This document shows positions 57,393 through 64,000 of a DNA stretch of 64,000 nucleotides, one piece after another. A model generated the notes under the pieces. It saw nothing but the letters and a program-made list of their open reading frames with translations, made no database searches and was not told where the DNA came from. The first letter of the stretch is position 1; each line of letters begins with the position of its first letter. The translations under genes and the position numbers were made by a program. The DNA comes from 'Nostoc azollae' 0708 (lineage in GTDB: Bacteria > Cyanobacteriota > Cyanobacteriia > Cyanobacteriales > Nostocaceae): NCBI RefSeq assembly GCF_000196515.1, contig NC_014248.1, positions 1,287,501-1,351,500 on the forward strand, in the 5' to 3' direction.

Positions 57393-57543
57393 TTTGTAAG
57401 AATTCAGGAGTCAGGACTCAGGAGTTAGAATGTTTGAGAAATTGCTTAATTATTAAATTAGGTATTTTTGGCGTTAGCCTGAAAAAGCTGACTGCTTATG
57501 GCTGTTCGCGTACCGTGCCGTTAGCCATTAGCTGAATGCTTAC
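57393..57543. repeat. ~150-bp dispersed repeat, copy 2
   Basis: Matches 4103-4253 in the same orientation. It ends 7 bp before the stop codon of the minus-strand kinase pseudogene, the same relation as copy 1 has to the M48 gene. Non-coding. Confidence 0.85.
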
Positions 57544-57550
57544 CCAATGA

Positions 57551-59907
57551 CTAATAACTAATTGACTTTAAATCCTGAAGAACAACAGTAGCAGATTGAT
57601 AGCGATCACTAAAGTTGTAACAAACCATCTTATCTAAAATAGCCGCTAATTCATTGCTGACATTGGTTGTTTGTCGCCATATAATCTTACCAGTTTCTGG
57701 ATGCAGCGGGAATTCCTGGGGTGCAGTGCCAGTGATAGCTTGAATACCAATCATACCTAAAGCGTAAATATCACTCGATAACCTGGGATGTCCAGCAAAC
57801 TGTTCTGGTGGTGAATAGCCTCTTGTACCAATAGCAACGGTAGCTAATTCCGTTTCCTCATCTATGCGTGGTTGAATTAACTTGACTGCACCAAAATCTA
57901 TTAATACCAGTTGATTATTTTCACTACCTCTTATAATATTGCTTGGTTTAATATCCCGATAAATTAGACGGCGTTGATATATATAATAATATTTCTAAAA
58001 TTTATTGAATAAGATTAACAACATAGGCTTCAGTTTTCGCACCTTTTTCTGGTGTTAATTCTTTACTCAAAGTGTTGCCAAGAATATACTCTTGAACTAA
58101 ATAAAACTCCTGATCTTCTTCAAAATAAGTAAAGAGTTCAGTAATTTGCGGATGTTTACCTAAAACTGCTAATATTTCAGCTTCAGTATTAAATAACCTG
58201 CGGGCAACTTGCAAAAGCTTCGGATCTCGACGGGTTGGCATTAACTCTTTAACTACACAGATAGGATTACCTTTTCGTTTAGTATCTTCTGCTAAATAAG
58301 TACAACTAAAGCCGCCAGAAGCAAGAGATTTAGAGATTTTGAAACCTCCAGCCAAAAGTAACTCATCGGTTTTGAATATTGATATTTCTGCAAACTTAAA
58401 GTCATCAAAATTAGATGGAAGTTCTGTTGTTTGCTCTAATAGTAAGCCTAATTGTGTGATCGCATCTTCTTGTTGTTCTACTTTCAACACAATTGTCTGG
58501 TTTTGCTTTTGAGTTTGGTAAGTAGTATAACCCATGACAGCAAGACCGCTGAATACTAAACCCAAAGCAGGTGCAAATAGAGGTATCCATATTGCTTGTA
58601 GATAAAAACCAGCAGTAATTACCACTACACCTACAAAAATGAAACCTTCTAATAACAGAAACATCAAAGGATGTCGCCATTGCCATGCTAAAACAGCACG
58701 TACTAATGAACAACTCCAAATCCATAATAACTCAGCCCAGTCTGGCCAATAATACATCAGAGGTCGTCCATCCAGAACCGTCGTCAGAATTTGACTAGCT
58801 ATTTGAGCATGAACAAAAATACGAGGTATTCTTGCAGGTTGGTCTGATAAACTGCTATAGGGAGTATAAAACCCAGGATGAAGACTATTAGCAGTCGTCC
58901 CAATAATTACCAAGCGATCTTGCACCCAATTGGGATTTACTTGATCTGTCAGAACCTCTGTCAAAGTAACTTGTATAGCCAGGTGATTTGGATGACGAGA
59001 ATTTAATAAAATTTGATAGCCATAGGCATCTGTATCTTCATAGCTGCCAGCATTTTTATCTAAGCGGGGAAATAAAGTTTTACCTATTTAAAATTCTTGA
59101 TTTTTAGTTAGATTATAAGTTATACCTTTTTTTCCAAATAATTAATAGCTAACAAAGCTGCAAAGGGAAATTGTGTTTTACATTGTGTTTTACATTGACT
59201 ATCTTTATCTGTAGAATTGGAAAATAATAAACCACGACGAATAGCTTGATCTGTAGAGTTGTCTGTCACCACATCATCAAACCCGATATTCTCTAGAGGA
59301 GAATCACGAGGTAGGGGAACTTCTAACCTACCAATATTGCTTAACAAACAAGTCCCAATGATTTGATTTTGCAGATTAGTACCTAAATTTTGTTGTTGAT
59401 GACCATAAATATTTAATCCAATTACACGGGGGTGATAAGAAGCTAATTTTTGTACTAACTTATTGATAGTTTGGTCTGATAAAGGCCACTGTTCCCGCAT
59501 CAGATCCTCTTGAGTAATGCTGACTAATAAAATGCGTGCATTCATTGCTTCTTAGGGACGCGAACGCAAAATCTGGTCATAAATCCTTAACTCCGAAGCT
59601 TGTAAACATTTCACTTCCTTGGTTCCCCAGACTAAAACTGTTCCCGCATCAGATCCTCTTGAGTAATGCTGACTAATAAAATGCGTGCATTCATTGCTTC
59701 TTAGGGACGCGAACGCAAAATTTGGTCATAAATCCTTAACTCCGAAGCTTGTAAACATTTCACTTCCTTGGTTCCCCAGACTAAAGCAGTCTCTCCCATA
59801 ATACTCAGCAATAGGATAGACAGGCAATTATGGAAGCTAAAAGTTAGACTTGATCCTCGATCTTGAATAAACAATGCACCGAAGTTAGCGAAAAGTCTAT
59901 TAATCAC
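57551..59907 (-). pseudogene. CHASE2-domain Ser/Thr protein kinase, decayed
   Basis: From the N-terminus (59907): a membrane segment and CLQASELRIYDQILRSRP, a TAA, then MNARILLVSITQEDLMREQW with KLASYHPRVIGLNIYGHQ (CHASE2 sensor), an A-run frameshift after NYLEKK, a TAA, RLVIIGTTANSLHPGFYTPY, three membrane helices (LLEGFIFVGVVVITAGFY and others), and a kinase domain (GGFKISKSLASGGFSCTYLA, CVVKELMPTRRDPKLL). A TAA and a slip in a TATATA tract follow, then RLIYRDIKPSNIIRGSEN, VLIDFGAVKL and the C-lobe. The HRD motif reads YRD. A 149-bp tandem duplication also breaks the N-terminus. It would have been a membrane stress sensor. Confidence 0.88.
59488..59785. repeat. 149-bp direct tandem duplication
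   Basis: The segment beginning ACTGTTCCCGCATCAGATCC at 59488 is repeated at 59637, identical apart from one C/T difference (AAAATCTGG vs AAAATTTGG). 149 is not a multiple of three, so it shifts the CHASE2 kinase frame. Near-identity means it is recent. Confidence 0.95.
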
Positions 59908-59965
59908 GGTATGGTAGTAGGCTGGGGTTGTAGATGTTGGAGTATTTGGTTCACTGTAGAATTTT

Positions 59966-60271
59966 TTAATTCAGCAATTTATTCTTGCAGAGATTTCTTC
60001 CCTCTTCCACAGGACTCAACACTGATAAAGGCATTGGTGTGGATGATATGGGTGTTGATTGAGTTGATGCATCTAACTGGGGTGGTTGGGGTAATATTTC
60101 CGCTTGTACCTCACTGAAATAACCACCAACAATTTTATCGTAGTTGGATACAACCGCTAAAAATGCTCCTCCTAAAATATAGGTAGGTAATGGTAGGGAA
60201 ACTTCTTTTACCCAATCCAAAAATTGTGCTAAAGCAAATAATAAGAAAACACAAAAAAGCCAAACTTTCAT
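59966..60271 (-). CDS. small membrane protein, hypothetical
   Basis: A 101-residue protein with a signal-like helix (WLFCVFLLFALAQFLDWV) and a second hydrophobic region (LPTYILGGAFLAVVSNY), followed by a Pro/Ser-rich tail. It lies directly upstream of the CHASE2 kinase pseudogene on the same strand. The frame might be truncated at the C-terminus. Function unknown. Confidence 0.5.
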   Translation of the reverse strand: MKVWLFCVFLLFALAQFLDWVKEVSLPLPTYILGGAFLAVVSNYDKIVGGYFSEVQAEILPQPPQLDASTQSTPISSTPMPLSVLSPVEEGRNLCKNKLLN

Positions 60272-60597
60272 TTTTTCTTTCCCTAAATAGAAACCATAAT
60301 CTTTAAACAGCTTGTATGATACTAGATGTAAGCTACAATCACCAACTTTTTGATAAAAGCTCTATCACGTTGTGATCAAAGTAAATAATTCTTTTTCGTA
60401 AAAAGTCAGGCACAATAAAATATAAGTAGTTGACTCTTCTCCAGCCTCAAGGTAGGGAAATTCTTAAGTAGCTAAGACACCCACTCTTAAGGTGTAGTCA
60501 CAACACCTCTAGTAACTCCATCGAGATTTAATCCCCCACCCAGGCTAAACAGATAAGTTTGTGATTTACTGAATATAAGTGAATATGACTTTACCTT
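60272..60597. other. divergent intergenic region upstream of the kinase
   Basis: About 325 bp; it should hold the promoters of the kinase (plus) and the small membrane protein (minus). No binding motif fixed. No RNA gene seen. Confidence 0.35.
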
Positions 60598-61734
60598 ATG
60601 AGTTATTGTCTTAATCCCCATTGTTCCAAGCCGGAAAACCCTAATGATGTCAAGTTTTGCCTGACTTGTGGTACTAAGTTACTTCTCAAAGAACGTTACC
60701 GCGCTATCAAACCCATCGGACAAGGTGGTTTTGGCAGAACCTTTTTAGCAGTGGATGAGGATAAACCCTCCAAGCCTCCGTGTGTAATCAAGCAATTTTA
60801 TCCCCAAGCCCAAGGTACAAATACAGTACAGAAAGCCGTAGAGTTATTTAATCAAGAAGCTATACAGTTGGATCATTTGGGACAACATCCACAAATTCCT
60901 GCACTTTTATCCTATTGTACTCAAGATGATAGACAGTATCTAGTCCAAGAATTTATTAATGGATTAAATTTAGCTCAGGAATTAGCACAAAATGGCGCAT
61001 TTAATGAAACCAAAATTCGGCAATTATTAATTGATCTATTGTCAGTGCTGCAATTTTGCCATAGCAGAGAAGTAATTCACCGAGATATTAAACCAGAAAA
61101 TATTATTCGTCGGGGTAGTGATACTAGGTTAGTAATTGTAGATTTTGGTGCAGCAAAATATGCTACAAGTACGGCTTTAAATCATACGGGTACAAGTATA
61201 GGTAGTCCTGAATATGTGGCACCGGAACAAATGCGAGGTCGGGCGGTTTTTGCCAGTGATATTTATAGTTTAGGTGTAACTTGTATTAATCTTTTAACAG
61301 CGCGCTCGCCCTTTGACAGTTATGATACCCATAACGCAGCTTGGATTTGGCGACAATACCTGAAAACCCCAGTTAGTAACGAATTGGGCAAGATTATCGA
61401 TAAAATGCTAGAAAGTATCCCTAGTAGACGTTATCAAACAACTGATGCAGTTCTTAAAGATTTGAATATTCAATCTACCATAGGCATTCCACCAACAATT
61501 ATCAGTCAACCAGCCACCCAAGCATCACCAAATTATCCACCAAATTTTGTTTCCCAAACTCCTAGTCAAATTGAAAAGGAATTACTGGAAATAAAAACAA
61601 AGTTTATAGGTGGTAAGGTGCAACCAAAAAATGTTGCACAACAACCATCTGTTTCTACGAATAATCCTACCAAGCAGGATGCTGTAGATAAAGAATTGCA
61701 GGAGATCAGGGATAAGTTTTTGGGTAATGGGTGA
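60598..61734 (+). CDS. serine/threonine protein kinase with 4-Cys N-terminus
   Basis: A 378-residue soluble Hanks-type kinase. A zinc-knuckle-like prefix has C4, C9, C21 and C24 (MSYCLNPHCSKPENPNDVKF CLTCG). The kinase domain has IGQGGFGRTFLAVDE, K65 (CVIKQF), HRD at 161-163 (VIHRDIKPENII), DFG at 182-184 and SPEYVAPEQMRGRA. The C-terminal 90 residues are low-complexity with two similar helices (IEKELLEIKTKFIGG; VDKELQEIRDKFLGN). No membrane segment, unlike the neighbouring CHASE2 kinase. Intact. Confidence 0.92.
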   Translation: MSYCLNPHCSKPENPNDVKFCLTCGTKLLLKERYRAIKPIGQGGFGRTFLAVDEDKPSKPPCVIKQFYPQAQGTNTVQKAVELFNQEAIQLDHLGQHPQIPALLSYCTQDDRQYLVQEFINGLNLAQELAQNGAFNETKIRQLLIDLLSVLQFCHSREVIHRDIKPENIIRRGSDTRLVIVDFGAAKYATSTALNHTGTSIGSPEYVAPEQMRGRAVFASDIYSLGVTCINLLTARSPFDSYDTHNAAWIWRQYLKTPVSNELGKIIDKMLESIPSRRYQTTDAVLKDLNIQSTIGIPPTIISQPATQASPNYPPNFVSQTPSQIEKELLEIKTKFIGGKVQPKNVAQQPSVSTNNPTKQDAVDKELQEIRDKFLGNG

Positions 61735-61994
61735 TTTTAAACTTTGATAAAGATAAAAGTAGAAATAGGTATCTTAATTCCGCCACTCACAAAAGCGGCT
61801 TGACCATCGCCTATTTTTTGAGAAATTTCAGTATTTTTCTAAACACCAGAATTAGTCGTTCTAAGCATCGTTTAATGTGCCTAAAGACAGAAACTATATC
61901 CAATTATAGAAGATTGTCACTTTTTCTCTATCTTTTGATGCATTTTTAAAATGCTACTTTATACTGGCATTGACTACTGCTGTAAGTTGCTGTC
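61735..61994. other. spacer between convergent kinase and gnd genes
   Basis: About 260 bp, followed by the gnd terminator. A 72-codon frame overlapping the kinase stop has no recognisable features, so I treat the DNA as non-coding. Confidence 0.4.
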
Positions 61995-62022
61995 AAAAAA
62001 ATGACTCTGAAAATCAGAGCCA
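61995..62022 (-). terminator. Rho-independent terminator of gnd
   Basis: Minus strand: TGGCTCTGA / TCAGAGTCA stem with a TTT loop, followed by seven T. It lies 45 bp beyond the gnd stop. Confidence 0.88.
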
Positions 62023-62066
62023 TTATCTAAAATTATGAAAATTTCTACACCTTCACTAGATGCAAT

Positions 62067-63497
62067 TTACTTCTTAGCTTCAGCGATGGGAACCCACTCA
62101 GTGTGGAAAGTTCCTTCTTTATCAGTACGCTTGTAGGTATGAGCGCCGAAGTAATCGCGTTGTGCTTGAGTCAAGTTTTGAGGCAAGCGATCGCGACGGT
62201 AACTATCGAAGTAATCTACAGAAGCACTGAAAGCTGGAACAGGAATACCCAACTTAGCAGCAGTAATAATTACTTCCCGCCAAGCAGCTTGTCTGTCGAG
62301 AATTGTTTGCTTAAATTCAGGTGCTAACAACAAGTTAGGTAGTGCTGGATTTTGGTCAAATGCCTTCTTAATCTTATTCAAGAAGCCAGCACGAATAATA
62401 CAGCCACCCTTCCAAATCCGAGCCATTTCGCCCAAATTCAAATCCCAATTGTAGGTTTTAGAAGCTGTAGATAACAACGCCATACCTTGAGCATAAGAAC
62501 AAATTTTGGAACAATAGAGCGCATCACGTACCATGTTCACAAAACTCTTAATTTCTCCGGTATACTTACCACTTGGTCCTGTGATTTGCTTGGAAGCCGC
62601 AATCCGTTCATCTCTAATAGAAGAGAGAATCCGGGAATTAACAGCAGCAGTAATTGTAGGAATAGCAACGCCTAATTCCAAAGCAGTTTGTACAGTCCAA
62701 CGACCAGTCCCTTTTTGTCCCGCAGCGTCAATAATCAAATCAACCAAGGGTTTCTTTGTTTCTGGGTCAACGTAGGGGAAAATATTAGCTGTAATCTCAA
62801 TCAAAAATGAATTGAGTTCGTCAGTTTCATTCCACTCAGTAAATACTTCATGTAGCTGTGCAGCACTCAAACCAGCCACATTTTTCAGCAAGTCGTAAGC
62901 TTCTGCAATTAACTGCATATCGCCGTACTCAATGCCGTTGTGAACCATTTTTACATAGTGACCAGAACCCCCAGGACCAATATAGGTTACACAAGGTCCA
63001 TCATCAACTTGGGCAGCAATTTTGTTGAAAATGGGGGATAGATACTCATAGGAACTTTTTGTACCACCAGGCATGAGAGAAGGACCATTTAGTGCGCCTT
63101 CTTCACCACCACTCACACCCATACCGATATAACGTAAACCAGTTGGTTCTAGTTCTTGAGTACGTCTTTCGGTATCTTCAAACCAAGAGTTACCACCGTC
63201 AATAATGATATCGCCTTCTTGTAATAAGGGCTTAAGCTGTTGAATTACTGCATCGACAGGCTTACCAGCTTGCACCATCACTAGGATTTTGCGGGGGCGT
63301 TCTAGTGCAGCAACGAATTCTTCGAGGCTAAAGGCTGCAACGACATTCCGTCCTCCTGCGCGTTGCGCCATGAAGGCATCGGTTTTTTCACGAGAACGGT
63401 TGTAAACTGCAATTGGGAAGCCATTACGCTCAACATTTAGAGCGATGTTTTCGCCCATAACGGCTAATCCAATCACACCAAAGCTTTGTAGGGTCAT
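62067..63497 (-). CDS. gnd: 6-phosphogluconate dehydrogenase (decarboxylating)
   Basis: A 476-residue enzyme of the oxidative pentose phosphate pathway: 6-phosphogluconate plus NADP to ribulose 5-phosphate, CO2 and NADPH. The N-terminal GVIGLAVMGENIALNVERNG is the NADP fold, then GVSGGEEGALNGPSLMPGG, GSGHYVKMVHNGIEYGDMQL (catalytic Lys), AAGQKGTGRWTVQTALELGV and YFGAHTYKRTDKEGTFHTEW at the end. In heterocysts and in the dark this route supplies NADPH for nitrogenase. Intact. Confidence 0.96.
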   Translation of the reverse strand: MTLQSFGVIGLAVMGENIALNVERNGFPIAVYNRSREKTDAFMAQRAGGRNVVAAFSLEEFVAALERPRKILVMVQAGKPVDAVIQQLKPLLQEGDIIIDGGNSWFEDTERRTQELEPTGLRYIGMGVSGGEEGALNGPSLMPGGTKSSYEYLSPIFNKIAAQVDDGPCVTYIGPGGSGHYVKMVHNGIEYGDMQLIAEAYDLLKNVAGLSAAQLHEVFTEWNETDELNSFLIEITANIFPYVDPETKKPLVDLIIDAAGQKGTGRWTVQTALELGVAIPTITAAVNSRILSSIRDERIAASKQITGPSGKYTGEIKSFVNMVRDALYCSKICSYAQGMALLSTASKTYNWDLNLGEMARIWKGGCIIRAGFLNKIKKAFDQNPALPNLLLAPEFKQTILDRQAAWREVIITAAKLGIPVPAFSASVDYFDSYRRDRLPQNLTQAQRDYFGAHTYKRTDKEGTFHTEWVPIAEAKK

Positions 63498-63716
63498 AAA
63501 TTTGTTTGGCTAACTCTTGCAGATCCTTTCACCTTTAAGGGTAAACCGAGATTTTGGCTTCACTCCTAAAGAAGACATTAAGAGTTGATATTAAGGACAA
63601 AAAATCACAACTAATACAGATAATTAGTTTTAATTTGTATCTAAGTCAACATTTTAGTGAGAAAATTCGCAAAATGGAAATACTGGCACAAATAAAAAAG
63701 TAAGGAGTATGAAAAA

Positions 63717-64000
63717 ATGCTTGCCTATTTCCTAGCATTAGTGGTTGCACTGGGAAGTTTAGCTATTTACCTATCAGCTTTCTTTTTTCCAGAAATCCAT
63801 CGCAAGAACGATTTTGTTTGGAGTGGAGTAGGTTTATTTTATGCTTTAGTATTATGGATTTTTGCACCCCAGATTACAGGAGGATTGTTACTGGGTCATG
63901 TGGCCAGTGTGGCGCTTTTAGTTTGGTTTGGCTGGCAAACTTTATCATTACGTCGTCAACTGACTCCGGAAGTCCAACAAACGCCTATCCCCAGTCCAGA
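63717..64000 (+). CDS. ycf66: Ycf66-family membrane protein (partial, 5' part)
   Basis: The frame MLAYFLALVVALGSLAIYLS with AFFFPEIHRKNDFVWSGVGL, FYALVLWIFAPQITGG and LLVWFGWQTLSLRRQLTPE is the N-terminal part of Ycf66, conserved in cyanobacteria and some plastids. Three to four hydrophobic segments. AAGGAG 10 bp upstream supports the ATG at 63717. It runs off the window end. Function unknown. Confidence 0.85.
   Translation, partial: MLAYFLALVVALGSLAIYLSAFFFPEIHRKNDFVWSGVGLFYALVLWIFAPQITGGLLLGHVASVALLVWFGWQTLSLRRQLTPEVQQTPIPSP

Noticed and set aside
61731-61949. 72-codon frame overlapping the kinase stop
   Set aside because: No ribosome site, no recognisable motif and unusual basic composition; considered chance in AT-rich spacer.

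Overview
The window comes from a filamentous, heterocyst-type cyanobacterium (order Nostocales). Support for this: PSI and PSII subunit genes (psaI, psbE-psbF-psbL-psbJ), ycf48, rubA, ndhC-K-J, Ycf23, Ycf66, GUN4 and a PlmA-like regulator; the octamer GCGATCGC scattered through coding and spacer DNA; and short heptanucleotide tandem repeats in many spacers. About 40 genes look intact, but about 23 loci are clearly broken by stops, frameshifts, tandem duplications, truncation or insertions. Several IS families (IS630, IS701, IS1634, IS5-like) and a MITE are present. This mix of intact core metabolism and heavily decayed accessory genes resembles the reduced genome of the Azolla cyanobiont ('Nostoc azollae' 0708). 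That identity is inference, not shown by the sequence.

Layout. 0-9 kb: sdhA, a small membrane protein, a DUF2470 gene killed by a 19-bp repeat expansion, a PPP phosphatase, an M48 protease, a decayed sugar-type ABC ATPase, GUN4 and icd. 9-17 kb: a broken IS630 copy, a MITE, remnants of a MntA/HepT toxin-antitoxin pair, FetB, a DegT aminotransferase, Ycf23, and a DUF4336 pseudogene abutting a decayed IS701. 17-24 kb: an intact J-domain/TPR gene, TM2-SHOCT and helix-hairpin-helix genes and lepB, then a decayed minus-strand operon (zinc ribbon/LysM, an unknown helical protein, J-domain/TPR, GrpE), one gene of which carries a MITE. 24-29 kb: the best-preserved block, with psaI facing psbJ-L-F-E, ycf48 and rubA, and the divergent ndhC-K-J operon. 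29-34 kb: mostly wreckage (IS1634, IS5-like, LRR pseudogene, blank DNA). 34-46 kb: a hydrolase, a YihY-type membrane protein, thrC, ispH and an SGNH hydrolase, interspersed with pseudogenes, including a 600-codon gene with eight in-frame stops. A region at 42.6-43.3 kb looks like repeated small-RNA units.

46-54 kb is an accessory island: a BesD/ArpA-like 2-oxoglutarate Fe(II) oxygenase, a SET-domain protein and a class I methyltransferase on one strand, then IS remnants, a GNAT acetyltransferase, an integrase fragment and a PlmA-like GntR regulator. The oxygenase-SET-methyltransferase trio is the best candidate here for an undescribed amino-acid or peptide-modifying system. 54-64 kb: an intact IS5-family element whose ends match those of the MITEs, amt with a textbook NtcA promoter, a CHASE2 Ser/Thr-kinase pseudogene, an intact Ser/Thr kinase, gnd and the start of ycf66.

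Together, carbon and electron metabolism (succinate oxidation, isocitrate dehydrogenase, 6-phosphogluconate dehydrogenase, NDH-1, photosystems), ammonium handling and isoprenoid and threonine synthesis are kept. Signalling, stress-chaperone, toxin-antitoxin and sugar-import functions are being lost. No tRNA, rRNA or CRISPR array was recognised.
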